From: CAYYIS01 sp964470965
GTDB taxonomy: Bacteria; JAAXHH01; JABIQT01
NCBI GenBank assembly: GCA_964470965.1
Contig: CAYYIS010000012.1
Coordinates: 41,871 to 105,870 of the forward strand
Direction of reading: 5' to 3'
DNA: 64,000 nucleotides
Shown: one piece after another, positions 37,190 through 47,066 of the stretch
Layout: every line of letters begins with the position of its first letter
Numbering within the stretch: the stretch's first letter is position 1
Position numbers and translations under genes: made by a program
Notes under the pieces: model-generated
Databases searched by the model: none
What the model saw: the letters and a program-made list of their open reading frames with translations, nothing else
Told to the model about the DNA's origin: nothing

Positions 37190-38884
37190 CTACAAACGTG
37201 AACGAGTCAGTTCCACGTCGGCATCCTGCCATGTTGTCTGGAACCTTTCGAGGGTAGAATGCGCCTCTGCTTGTTTACCCTGCGCTGAAAGGCTTTGCGA
37301 CAGACCGAAAAGCGCCCAGCCGTTGTTTTGATTCCACTTCAAATCCCGGCGGTATACAGCTTCTGCCTCAATGGGACGTTTTGCTTCCAGTAGGGCAGCA
37401 CCGAGGTAATGACGCATTGGCTGGGCCCATTCCGGTGGCTCGATATAACGAAATGTATCTTCCAGTTCTACCGCTGCCTCGAATGCTAATATGGCACCGC
37501 TAAGGTCCCCTTCTGCCTGTTTGATCTCCCCATTAAGTCCCGAGATGGCCAGGGAAAGGACCGCGGAGACCGGTGCCACACCAATTCGCGCCGCATCGAT
37601 CTGTGGATCTTCGATCATCCGTTTCAATTTCTCCAACTCCAGTTTGGCTCCATCAAGATCACCCGTTCCGGTTTTTGCACTACCCCTGGTATAAGCGTGA
37701 AGTCCATCCAGATAAGGGAACTCTTCTGGCGGAGGTGTGTTGCTCAGCAATTCGTCCCATCTGCCAAATATTTTATGCACCATCCATACGGCGGCTTTTC
37801 TTTTCTGGCCGCGGCTTGACCGTTCAGCTTCACCACTCATTCCGGCAAAGGAGCGTTGGGCCGCATCAATGGCACGGGTGTAATTTCCCTGCACCGTTGC
37901 TGCATAACGGATGAACTCGAGCGCGTGGGGTCCGTGTATTCTGGCGGAGAGGGGGTAGGTGCCGATATTGGGAAAAGGGTGATCACCCCACATGGCGAGG
38001 AATCGTTTGTCCGCTTCGAGAGATCGTTCATTGATAGCGATCGCTTTTTTGTACTGACCGACACGAACGTAGATGTGGGCGGGCATATGTACGATGTGCC
38101 CCGCATTCGGCATTAGGGCCTCAAGGCGATCGGCCGAAGCCAGGGCTTTTTCGGGATTCCAAGATGCTTCCAGTAAATGAATATTCAGATGATTGGCACC
38201 GGGATGATCCGGCCGCAGTTCCAAGATGTCCTCAAGTGCTGAGGCGACTTCGGTCGTTCCGTCTCTCGGCCGCCCCTCCTTGTCCCAGTAGTCCCATTGC
38301 CCAATGACCATGTACGCGTCCGCGTACAATGCCGCGGCGTCCGGGTCATTCGGATATTTCGCGTAAAGTTCGCGGGCGGCCTCCAGGTAGGCATGGTCGC
38401 GTTCCGACCTATCCGGTAACGTCTCTGAATCGAAACGGACAAAAAGCGCTTCGATAAAATCGCGTTCGGAATCGTTTGCTCGCCCTATGAATTTAACCGC
38501 CTGTGAGATTGCCTTCCTGGCTTCGCCATGCGGGTCATCCGGCATACCACTGTAACGGCTGTTGGGATTGGGTCCCATGGCAAGTGCCATCCCCCAGTAG
38601 ATCATCGGATGGTCAGGATCGTGTCTCAGCGCTTCCTGGTGGGAGGCAATTGACTCCGGGAAAAAATATCCCCACGTCAGTCGGAGCCCCTGGTCAAAAA
38701 ACAGCTGTGCCTGCTCGGAATCGGTCGAAATAGCCCGGGAATAAGTGCCTGAGCCATCAACAAGGACCGCCAACTCTCCATCGCTCTCGGACTGATTGGT
38801 ATCGGTAGCGGTACAGCTATGCAGCGACAACGCCATCAGGACGACAATAAATTTGAATCCGTAGTATTTACTCTGAAAATTCAT
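37190..38884 (-). CDS. Tetratricopeptide-repeat lipoprotein
   Basis: A 564-residue protein with a lipoprotein signal ending LHSC (cysteine at residue 24). The body has helical pairs with TPR spacing, for example AQLFFDQGLRLTWGYFFPES, HQEALRHDPDHPMIYWGMAL, ALEDILELRPDHPGANHLNI and the C-terminal AVYRRDLKWNQNNGWALFGL. It carries no catalytic motif. Proteins of this layout occur widely in environmental bacteria and are unstudied. It stands alone and presumably binds other proteins or polymers at the cell envelope. Confidence 0.87.
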   Translation of the reverse strand: MNFQSKYYGFKFIVVLMALSLHSCTATDTNQSESDGELAVLVDGSGTYSRAISTDSEQAQLFFDQGLRLTWGYFFPESIASHQEALRHDPDHPMIYWGMALAMGPNPNSRYSGMPDDPHGEARKAISQAVKFIGRANDSERDFIEALFVRFDSETLPDRSERDHAYLEAARELYAKYPNDPDAAALYADAYMVIGQWDYWDKEGRPRDGTTEVASALEDILELRPDHPGANHLNIHLLEASWNPEKALASADRLEALMPNAGHIVHMPAHIYVRVGQYKKAIAINERSLEADKRFLAMWGDHPFPNIGTYPLSARIHGPHALEFIRYAATVQGNYTRAIDAAQRSFAGMSGEAERSSRGQKRKAAVWMVHKIFGRWDELLSNTPPPEEFPYLDGLHAYTRGSAKTGTGDLDGAKLELEKLKRMIEDPQIDAARIGVAPVSAVLSLAISGLNGEIKQAEGDLSGAILAFEAAVELEDTFRYIEPPEWAQPMRHYLGAALLEAKRPIEAEAVYRRDLKWNQNNGWALFGLSQSLSAQGKQAEAHSTLERFQTTWQDADVELTRSRL

Positions 38885-39167
38885 AGCGTTCCGTCTCCTT
38901 TTCTGTTTCCAGTGAAACTAAACAGTCAGCAAATTGACTTTTCGTAGATATTTTGTAGTTCAGATGACTCAAAATGTAATTGTGAGTCACCACCGCTGTC
39001 AACTTACATCTTGATAAGAACAGCGTTAAAGCACCGCGAAACTTCAGGATGAAACAGGGGCCCCATCTGCAAAACATAAGATCGTGATAAAGTCTTCACA
39101 TTGTTCTAATGTGGAAGGCAAACATCGGGAACTCAACCGGTAGAAGGACGCATATGTGTGATTCTCT

Positions 39168-40649
39168 CTAGTCTTGTATCTTTCCGGCAACGCCCTTGGG
39201 TACCAGGCAGATGCCGATCGCCCCCAGCAGGAACACCAGGCTGGTTATTCGGCCGATAAGGCTATAATCATTCTCAAAATAGTTTATCAAAATCGCCGTG
39301 GCGAAAACGGTCGTTGCTGTGAGGATTCGTCCGAAGTTAAAACTTACTCCGGAACCTGTTGACCGGACTCTCGTTACAAAGAGTTCCGGCAGAAACAGGG
39401 GTAACCATCCAAAGAATACACCGCTAAAAAACCCCAAAACCCCAAACCAGACCAGAAAGGCCGTTTGGTCCGGTGTCAGAAACCAGAAAAGGTACTGCGC
39501 ACTGCCCAGCGCTATCAGGCTGGAAACAAAGTATGCCATTCGCCTGCCCAGAATACTGGCTATCAGGCCGCCCAGGAAACTTCCGACTATGCTTGGAAGG
39601 GATCGGGCGATTCCAAGATCTGCCTTCAGGCTGGGGTTATTTGTCTCCTGTCCGACCTGGTCCGCCCATAATATTGCCCAGTTTGCACTGCCCCATCCTC
39701 CAAGAAGCGGTACCGTGGCCAGCAGGATTCCCACAAGGGTCACACCCAGAAACGGACCTTTGAAGATCTCCCATGTTGAAGCTGCATTTGATTGAGAAAC
39801 GTCAGCTACAGGTTTCACATTTCTAGTTCCGCTTTTGCGTGCTCCTGCCAGCCATCGTGGTGATTCTGGTACTATGGCCAACACTAGAACCCCAAGGATG
39901 GCTGGCGCGGCTCCCATCAGCATCACCCATCGCCAGCTTTCGACCGTTATATCCACATTGCGTGCCACGACGTTAGTCAAAAAAATTCCCACATTTGCCG
40001 CGGTGCCTATGACGCCAGCCAGGAGGGGGCGGGACACCCCTTCCCATGCTTCCGACATCAGGGCCACCCCATTTGGCCAGATCCCACCCACTCCCATGCA
40101 TACTACAAATCGCACTATCCAGAGTTGACCAGGTGTCTGGACAAAGTAGGCCAGGAGCGACATGCATGAATAACATAGAATACTCGCGGCCATTCCTTTG
40201 ACCCTGCCGTAACGATCTCCCATCCGTCCGAAGATCAATCCCCCGAGCGCGGCACCGAACAAGAATGCGCCCACGTAAAATCCGTACCACTTACTGCCCG
40301 CCGCCGCCAGTCGCTCCTCAGACACCCATTGAACCAGTTCAGATTCGGTTATATTGTTTAAAACATTGATACCCATCATTTCCTGCAAGGGGCCGACCTC
40401 ATCGTCATTCAGCAGGCCGTCATTGTCTCCGTCGTATTCAGTCATGATTTGCCGGGCTCGCCCAACGTCGTCTCCGGTTGTATGGGCCGCTCCTGATTGA
40501 ATTAAGAGGGACTCAGCTGCAGAACCCATGGCCACAGACGTAATGGCCATGTGCATCCCACTGAAAAACCAGCCTAAAAAGGCAGCTGCGATAATAAGAT
40601 ACTTGCCGGATTGCGTGAGTCCGGGAGAAGATTGATTAAAGGGGGACAT
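39168..40649 (-). CDS. MFS transporter with an EF-hand loop
   Basis: A 493-residue major facilitator in the sugar/aromatic-acid porter group. After the first helix (YLIIAAAFLGWFFSG...) lies an inserted extracytoplasmic segment of about 90 residues that contains DGDNDGLLNDDE, a perfect 12-residue EF-hand calcium loop. Helix 2 follows at GFYVGAFLFGAALGG, then motif A FGRMGDRYGRVKG, and PESPRWLAGARK after helix 6, both typical of this group. The frame extends to 40910, but the ATG at 40649 matches the family's N-terminus. No partner genes are adjacent. The insertion could sense external calcium; that is inference. Confidence 0.9.
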   Translation of the reverse strand: MSPFNQSSPGLTQSGKYLIIAAAFLGWFFSGMHMAITSVAMGSAAESLLIQSGAAHTTGDDVGRARQIMTEYDGDNDGLLNDDEVGPLQEMMGINVLNNITESELVQWVSEERLAAAGSKWYGFYVGAFLFGAALGGLIFGRMGDRYGRVKGMAASILCYSCMSLLAYFVQTPGQLWIVRFVVCMGVGGIWPNGVALMSEAWEGVSRPLLAGVIGTAANVGIFLTNVVARNVDITVESWRWVMLMGAAPAILGVLVLAIVPESPRWLAGARKSGTRNVKPVADVSQSNAASTWEIFKGPFLGVTLVGILLATVPLLGGWGSANWAILWADQVGQETNNPSLKADLGIARSLPSIVGSFLGGLIASILGRRMAYFVSSLIALGSAQYLFWFLTPDQTAFLVWFGVLGFFSGVFFGWLPLFLPELFVTRVRSTGSGVSFNFGRILTATTVFATAILINYFENDYSLIGRITSLVFLLGAIGICLVPKGVAGKIQD

Positions 40650-41493
40650 CTGTTTATGCACGGAGCGCCTCTTTCGATGGATCTGGCCTGGAACACAATA
40701 GAGAGGGGTTTGTACCCTGTTACGATCAGGTGAACTCCCCGATGCGCCTGATTCAGGATAGATGACCCGTCCCTGCTGAATCAGGGACCTAAACGTCCTT
40801 GTACGCGGCGCAATCTCTGTTAAAGGACCAGTGCGACATACAATTCGGATTGCGTTCGAGATTTGTTGCCCGCTTAAGCCGATCTGAAAGAAACCTTTTA
40901 TCACGCACAACAGGTATTATTGGATCGAAAACAAAGGCGGCTGGAGAGACAGCCATCAAGCGGGACTTCCAGGATGTTTCCGCTTGATTGTCCAGAGGGT
41001 CAAATAATTAAATAAACTTATGACTGAAGATTAATTATATACTGGTTTTCAGAGGTGAGCAACCGCTAATTCCTTCTGGATACCTGGAACAGGGTTGACC
41101 GTAGCGGGTATGTGGGGTGTTATTTGGGTAGGATGACTTCCAACAGGCTATAACTTAACGTTTAGAGTAATTGTTGATATTACAGACGTGCGATTGTTAG
41201 AGCCCGGCTAGGCTGTAGACGGGAGCCGAGGGATTCAGACTGCAAACCTGAAAGTAGATCGGGAAAATTCACGAAAATCGGAGGACAGGGGAAACACTCG
41301 TACGAGAAGAAAACCAAAGGGAATGCCGTGATGTTTTCGGTGGACTACGATAGAGGCGGCCGCGACGTATAGAAAAGACTCTGGAATCCATCGGTTGTGA
41401 AGCACCACTGTGCTGCTGCAAAAAAAACGGAAAGCTGCAAACCCAAACGAATCGATCGCAACCGCTTAATGAAAATTATACACGGGAGGAAGC
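40650..41493. other. 844-base gap, no supported gene
   Basis: The first 260 bases are an extension of the MFS frame with no family sequence. The rest shows no domain-bearing frame or strong terminator. Confidence 0.5.
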
Positions 41494-41790
41494 ATGTCCG
41501 TTTATTTGATCCTCGAAAATCAGATACATGATGAGGAAGCCTACGAGCGCTACAAGACTGCGGTGAAGCCAATGGTCGAGGCCGCAGGTGGGGAATACCT
41601 GACGAGAGACGGTAAAATCGACGTGCTCGTCGGTGATTGGAAACCAGACCGGGTGGTGATTATAAAATGGCCAAGCCTGGAGGCTCAGGATGCCTTCAGT
41701 GCGTCTGATGATTATCGGCCGTGGAAAGAACTCCGTGAATCGGTGACAACGACCAAGACTGTTGTAAGAGTTGAGGGCATCGATCCATAA
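41494..41790 (+). CDS. DUF1330 domain protein
   Basis: A 98-residue protein that fills one DUF1330 domain, a dimeric alpha-beta barrel fold. It begins SVYLILENQIHDEEAYERYK and has the conserved VVIIKWPSLEAQDAF and WKELRES segments. No enzyme activity is established for the family. GGAGGA lies eight bases before the ATG. It is 300 bases upstream of the decayed aminopeptidase and not clearly linked to it. Confidence 0.93.
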   Translation: MSVYLILENQIHDEEAYERYKTAVKPMVEAAGGEYLTRDGKIDVLVGDWKPDRVVIIKWPSLEAQDAFSASDDYRPWKELRESVTTTKTVVRVEGIDP

Positions 41791-42089
41791 TGTTTGGTAA
41801 GGAACTCCGGCGTGAAATCCTTGCACGCAATAGTTACATAATTTGCGTAAATACAAACCGAGCGGTTCAGCTCTGAGGTATCCTGTTCCCACCCAATGCC
41901 CCGGTTCCAAAGGCCAATACGCTAGCGGTAGGAATCGGGATGACACCCGGTACCGGTAGCGTGGCGCTGGAAACCGCATCGGTAATCGCGAAATCTGTGT
42001 CAAAGCCGAAGGGAATATCTTTGAGGTTGGGATCAATCACAGAGAACCACCATGCAAATTACCCACTGTGGTCTCCGGGAGATCATACG

Positions 42090-42821
42090 ATGCGTCCAGT
42101 TTATCAATTATTGAAGTATGGGCGGTCCATGCTGGTACTCTTGTTCATTCTTACGGCATGGATCTCGAGGACATCCGACCTGATTGCACAGGAGCGACGA
42201 ATCTTGGCGTGGTCTGATCCCGCCCGGACGATCGTCGCACGACTGTCACTGGAGCCCGGCGAACGTGTTATTGTTATCGCCCATCCAGACATGTTCCAGG
42301 ACCTCGTCCCTCATCTGCGTTACGAAATCATAAGGACAGGAGGCGTTAACCCGGGGGTCTTGAATATACTGGCTTCCTCGACCCCAATTCCATGGGAAAC
42401 GGGGATCATCGAACCCTCATATGAATCAACCCGCGCCGTTCACCGCAAGATGTTTCAAGAAGTCGATGCAGGGATCATGCGTCCCGGTGCGGTACCAGCA
42501 CATCCGGCATACGCCGCGCTCCAGGATCGATTGAAATAGGGACAGGGAAGAACGATTCATATACACTGGACAGAGGACAACAGCGTGATTCCCCTTCCCG
42601 GACAGCCAGTACCGTCACTCTACAAAATAGATGGCATATATCAGTATGCGTTGCTGAATACCGATTATTAAGCCTTGGCGCGCCTTCAAGTGAGATTCGA
42701 ACAGGCCCTCAGGGAGGGTGAAGTCGACGTGCCGACACCGCTGGGCACGAACCTGCGGTTTCAGGTCGGCTCCCGCCCGGTGAACCGCCAGAATGGTGAT
42801 GCTTCCGTCACGCGTGTACGA
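42090..42821 (+). pseudogene. Decayed exported M29-like aminopeptidase, two in-frame stops
   Basis: From the ATG at 42090 the frame encodes a signal peptide and then a typical N-terminal domain (LEPGERVIVIAHPDMFQDL, RYEIIRTGGVNPGVL). It is interrupted by TAG at 42537-42539 and TAA at 42669-42671. Between and after the stops the same frame continues to give family sequence: GRTIHIHWTEDNS, FPLPGQP-like IPLPGQPVPS, YQYALLNTDY, then RFEQALREG, TPLGTNLRFQVGSRPVNRQNGDAS. Homology is lost after about 42821, so the C-terminal third is missing. Two stops plus truncation without a frameshift point to a dead gene of fairly recent origin. Confidence 0.8.
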
Positions 42822-43093
42822 TACTGCTTACAAGAAATAAAACGGCGAAAACCAGTATTGGAATTTTCAGTAGTTTCATGTTATCCCTTCTCCTGTTGGC
42901 AACAAAACACAAGGTACTGTCCGTGTTTATGTCATGGCCTAATATTCAGTGCCTGCGATGAAGGTGACGTCAACTAAAATACTATTTAAATGGTTGTCGT
43001 CCCCCCGCGAATTTCATCACGCCTTCCTTAAGAGTTTCCCTTCATGTCCACCTACACCTGCCTTGAACGTCAGCATCGGCCCCGCTACTCGAT

Positions 43094-44029
43094 TTATTCG
43101 AACGCAACTGGACTTTGGGCCTCTGTTTTAACATGCAGCTTGAAGATATCCGGCCGCGCATAATGACCCGCTACATCCAGTTTCCTGTGTGCCGATGACG
43201 CTTTGCAGGCATCAATATCAGCGTAGAGTATTCCCTGCTCTCTCCTCATCGGGCCAGCCACGATTTCGCCACCGGGTTTAACAACGACCGAGTCACCTGT
43301 ATTGACCCATTCATCGGGATCGGGGTACAATGTGGTTTTGCCCGGAAAATTGTCCGGGAAATCTCGTCCCTTGATGGCACTACCGTTTCCTATCACCCAG
43401 CAAGAACCCTCTTTTGCAATGTGCCTCATCGTGGAAACCCATGTGTCTCCGGAATCCCACGTCGGTGCGATATAAATTTCAACCCCTTGGGCATAAAGAG
43501 CATACCGGGCCAGGGGCATATAATTCTCCCAACAGATCAGGCTTGCGATTTTTCCGCAAGGCGTGTCAATTACCTTTAAGCCCGACGCATCCCCGAACCC
43601 CCACACCATTCTCTCAGGATTGGTAGGCATCAATTTTCGGTGACGATTTAATATCGCCCCGTCACACCCGATTATAACATTAGTGTTATAAATCGTGGTC
43701 TGACTGTGGGCATGATCTCGCTCGTTTATATTGCAGACAATCGTCACCTGATGTTTTTTGGCGCTATCACAAAGAGGCTTCAGGTCATCTGTTTTCAAGT
43801 TAATTGAATTAGCCAGCAGCTGCGCATGGATTTCTTCTGTTAATTCTTCATCATTAGCTGGCTTTAAACGCCATATCCAATCGGGGTAACCTGGAACAAA
43901 TGTTTCTGGAAATACAATAAGACTGGCATTGGAGGACGCAGATTTGTCTATCAATGCCACCGCCTTTTTTATGGTTTCCTTTTTGTTTAAAAAAACTGGG
44001 GCCTCTTGAATAACTGCCACTTTGGTCAT
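43094..44029 (-). CDS. Nitrilase-family carbon-nitrogen hydrolase
   Basis: A 311-residue member of the nitrilase superfamily with the catalytic triad in place: glutamate in FPETFVPGYPDW, lysine in NRHRKLMPT, and cysteine in SLICWENYMPLAR. The PETFVPGYP and CWENYMPL stretches are those of branch 1, true nitrilases, which convert organic nitriles to acids and ammonia. The start at 44029 has GGAGA upstream. Nitrile hydrolysis is likely; whether the substrate is aliphatic or aromatic is unknown. No cognate transporter or aldoxime gene is adjacent. Confidence 0.92.
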   Translation of the reverse strand: MTKVAVIQEAPVFLNKKETIKKAVALIDKSASSNASLIVFPETFVPGYPDWIWRLKPANDEELTEEIHAQLLANSINLKTDDLKPLCDSAKKHQVTIVCNINERDHAHSQTTIYNTNVIIGCDGAILNRHRKLMPTNPERMVWGFGDASGLKVIDTPCGKIASLICWENYMPLARYALYAQGVEIYIAPTWDSGDTWVSTMRHIAKEGSCWVIGNGSAIKGRDFPDNFPGKTTLYPDPDEWVNTGDSVVVKPGGEIVAGPMRREQGILYADIDACKASSAHRKLDVAGHYARPDIFKLHVKTEAQSPVAFE

Positions 44030-44520
44030 TTTTAGTCTCCATTTTATCAATGTTGATAGGTGTATTTACCTTTGGTCCATGATTTCATCGGGTGCCAGGA
44101 GTGCTGAGCCAGTCGATACCCAAACACACATTCAATGTAATAGGATCCCCAATATTTTGCAACCCGCGACGTGCAGGCTTGGACAATGGATTTTGTGTTG
44201 TATTCAATACACGCGCCGGGGGTAATGACCGTGTTCCATTTTCCGTGGCACCCCCCTGTAAAGACGCGGTAGAACACACATTGCAATGATCATATGATTA
44301 AAAGCACAACATTTAGGTTGATTTTATGAATCAACAAGGAGTTATTTGTCAGGTGGAGGATAAAGGGTCCCCACCGAGACTGTCGACCATACGACGCAGG
44401 TGGATTGGCAATGGAGAATTTCCCATGTCTTCAGATGGGTTGACGTCGTATCTCGGTTGGCGAAACTGCCGGCAACCTTGTCTATTTGTTTCTGCCACGG
44501 TGTAGGACTTTTTCGCTTCA
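44030..44520. other. 490-base gap, one doubtful cysteine-rich frame
   Basis: A minus-strand frame at 44047-44286 (79 codons, TTG start, six cysteines) ends 17 bases before the nitrilase start and has no stop-free competitor of clear quality. It has no ribosome-binding site and no recognisable domain, and the two other frames are also open here, so it is not called. A short hairpin (TTGATT ttatg AATCAA) lies near 44320. Confidence 0.4.
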
Positions 44521-45996
44521 ATGAATTACACCCTGCATTTAATTTGTGAGGCTTTCGTGTCGCTGTCCAATAACCATTTCCGCCTTTTCTTAAGCCGGTC
44601 AAGCGTTGTTGTTCTTTTTTTGACGCAGGCAATGACAATCGCTTCCAATGCCTTTGCACAGATGGAAGATCCTCGACCTGAACAAGGCGAAAACAGGCAC
44701 CGCGGTGATTTAGAGAAAGAACTCGTAGAGATCGAGCAGGCATTTCGGTCCTCACCGGGCGACAACGTACGACGAAGAGCATTTGCCGATATTCTCTTCA
44801 AACTCGGTGACGTGTGGCAAGCCAACGAGGTGATCGCGCCTTTGACCGCTTCATCATCTTCGGATCCGGCCGACTTGCTGTTGGGCGCCAGAATCGCTTT
44901 ACTGATCTCGAATTACGATAGTGCGGAACGCCTATTCAGTCAGCTCAAAGAGTCTGTCCGTGAGGGCTCCGCCCTGTTTGTAGAGGCGACCAAAGGCCTT
45001 GTCATGGTCTACTACCAGACCAATCAATACGCCAGGTCGAAGCACTTGAATCTCGTGGATGAAGGTGCCAACAATGGACTGGAGCCGCTCCTGACCTTCA
45101 TGAAGAATTTCGAAGGAGATCCCTATCAGGTCGCGTGGGCAAGGCCAGAGAAGGTGGCCCATCTTCCCATCACCAATGACTTCACACCACCTGGCGCCCT
45201 GCCCCTGGTGCAATTCGAAATCAACGGGCACCCTGTAAAGTTTATCCTCGATACGGGAGGGGACCGACTGTACATAGACGAAGGCGTGGCGAGTGAATTA
45301 GGCATTCAAGCTATAGCCAAGCGGCAGTCAAGTTATGCTTACACGGGTGGGAAAGCCGTCGAGGAACCGCTCGGTGTTGCGAGGACGGTTACCATGGGGG
45401 ACGTGACGCTTAAGAACGTGCCGGTGATTGTGGCTAAGTGGAAATCCTTCGTCGGAAAAGACCACAGCGATGGCGTTTTAACGACACAGATCCTCAAGCA
45501 GTTCCTAAGCACCGTGGACTATGATAACAGGCGTATTACTTTTCGGGAACGTACCGAAACCGGCCGTCACCAGGTTTTCAACCAGTTTGATCGCAAGCCA
45601 CCATATCAGATACCTTTCTTTATGGCAAAAACTCATCTGATGTTCACGAAGGGTACGCTAAACGATAAAAAAGGAATGAACATGTTCATGGATTCGGGGC
45701 TTGCGGCCAGTATGCCACTCGTTGTTCTCGACGAAACCACCAAGTTTCTCGGCATCGAAAAGATCAAGATTGAAGGGACCAAGTACTATCGAGCCGATAT
45801 CAAGTCACATGGAATTGGCTCGCTGGTACGCGGTCCTACTCAGGCGCTAGGAAATGTTCTGGTTGAAGAGGATTCCTACTGGCGCCTGGGTTTCCTTTTC
45901 GACGCCCTGGTCTCCCATCAGTATCTGCGGCATCTGGGATCCTGGACAATCGATTTCGACAGGATGATGTACTACTTCCCAGCCGAAACGCCCTGA
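44521..45996 (+). CDS. Exported two-lobed aspartic protease (retropepsin-like) with helical N-terminus
   Basis: A 491-residue protein with a signal peptide ending about SNAFA at residue 47. Residues 60-200 form helical repeats resembling TPRs (NVRRRAFADILFKLGDVWQA, LLGARIALLISNYDSAERLF). The C-terminal half holds two aspartic-protease active-site motifs: DTG at 244-246 (VKFILDTGG) and DSG at 391-393 (NMFMDSGLAAS). Retropepsins usually have one per subunit; two in one chain would allow an active monomer. Neither site has the exact D-T/S-G-A/S, so activity needs proof. The gene stands alone. Confidence 0.82.
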   Translation: MNYTLHLICEAFVSLSNNHFRLFLSRSSVVVLFLTQAMTIASNAFAQMEDPRPEQGENRHRGDLEKELVEIEQAFRSSPGDNVRRRAFADILFKLGDVWQANEVIAPLTASSSSDPADLLLGARIALLISNYDSAERLFSQLKESVREGSALFVEATKGLVMVYYQTNQYARSKHLNLVDEGANNGLEPLLTFMKNFEGDPYQVAWARPEKVAHLPITNDFTPPGALPLVQFEINGHPVKFILDTGGDRLYIDEGVASELGIQAIAKRQSSYAYTGGKAVEEPLGVARTVTMGDVTLKNVPVIVAKWKSFVGKDHSDGVLTTQILKQFLSTVDYDNRRITFRERTETGRHQVFNQFDRKPPYQIPFFMAKTHLMFTKGTLNDKKGMNMFMDSGLAASMPLVVLDETTKFLGIEKIKIEGTKYYRADIKSHGIGSLVRGPTQALGNVLVEEDSYWRLGFLFDALVSHQYLRHLGSWTIDFDRMMYYFPAETP

Positions 45997-46273
45997 ACCC
46001 AACATACCGCTTAATGAAACGTCACGCAGAGCTTTTCCGGGAAATCTGCGGGTGTGACGGCCAGGATTAAGCCATTGCACCATCCAAATTAATGTGTGCT
46101 GAAGTTCAACATATCTGCCTCGTGCATTATGCCATGGAAGAGGACACGAGTTAGTAACCATGCCGGGCTTTCCCCCAGCGATCACAGTAACTGTCCTTCT
46201 CGCCCTTTGACCGGATTAATAAAAAAAATTCGGGACCGGGGGTTAATTTTAAACACCTGCCTGTGGAGGTACT

Positions 46274-46861
46274 ATGACGACTGATGAACGTATCGATGCA
46301 TTGGAGAAGTCAGGACGGCGTATGAGAATGGCTGTTCTTGCCTTGATATCGTTGATAATCCTGGCCGTTGTTGCGGAAGCCATTCTGGATCAGGCTGACA
46401 TCCGGATAGAGACCAGGTTCAATACCGATGCCAACAGCGCGCAGTGGGATCCTGCAGGCAGTCCTGATTTACTCCGTACGTCTATAGAGGCGCAGAATGC
46501 GAAGTATGTGGCCGCGTTCAACAGTCAGGAAGCCGAAAAAGTGGCACTTCTTCATACCGAAAATGCCATCGTCATGCCCCCGAACCACCCTGCAGTGAGA
46601 GGTAGAGAAGACATTCAAAGTTTGATCGAGGCGGATATTGAAGGCGGTATTAGAGATCTCTCGCTAACCACCTTGAGTATGGTGGCTGCGGATGGCGTGG
46701 TGAGTGAAGTAGGGAAATACTCCCTGAACATCCAGCTTGAGGCAGGCGAATCCATCCCGGACAGCGGAAAGTACGTGGTTGTGTGGAAAAGGCAGCCGGA
46801 TGGGGCCTGGCTGCTGGACGTTGATATCTGGAATAGTGATTTACCCGCAGCAGCAGAATAA
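46274..46861 (+). CDS. DUF4440/SnoaL-like (NTF2-fold) protein with N-terminal anchor
   Basis: A 195-residue protein. Residues 17-39 are a membrane helix (MAVLALISLIILAVVAEAIL); residues 68-190 form an NTF2-like domain with AAFNSQEAEKVALLHTENAI, GREDIQSLIE and KYVVVWKRQPDGAWLLDVD, typical of DUF4440. GTGGAGG lies four bases before the ATG. A truncated copy of its C-terminus lies 8.4 kb downstream at 55152. The function is unknown; family members act as small-molecule binding or isomerase-like domains. Confidence 0.85.
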   Translation: MTTDERIDALEKSGRRMRMAVLALISLIILAVVAEAILDQADIRIETRFNTDANSAQWDPAGSPDLLRTSIEAQNAKYVAAFNSQEAEKVALLHTENAIVMPPNHPAVRGREDIQSLIEADIEGGIRDLSLTTLSMVAADGVVSEVGKYSLNIQLEAGESIPDSGKYVVVWKRQPDGAWLLDVDIWNSDLPAAAE

Positions 46862-47066
46862 CCTTGAATCCTCAGGTAGGGCGGTTGGTCATCTGATCCC
46901 GAAACACAGCCGTTGAATAAAAATAAATACGGGACCGTGTGTTGCGGTTTGATGGAGGGCGGATATCTGTTCTGCGACGGTATATTCCCGGATACCGTTA
47001 GTGTTTGGGCTAACGTGTGCCGTGGATTTCCGCGACCCCACGACTGGGAAGCGCTGGTCGGTGCGT

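Noticed and set aside
42537..42671. Stop-codon recoding (TAG and TAA read through) in the aminopeptidase frame
   Set aside because: Two different stops and loss of the C-terminal third point to decay. All other genes in the window use both stops normally.
44047..44286. 79-codon cysteine-rich minus-strand frame before the nitrilase gene
   Set aside because: No ribosome-binding site, TTG start directly after a stop, no family, and the two other frames are also open.
46021..46055. Imperfect hairpin after the aspartic protease gene as a terminator
   Set aside because: The stem has a four-base bulge and there is no T tract.
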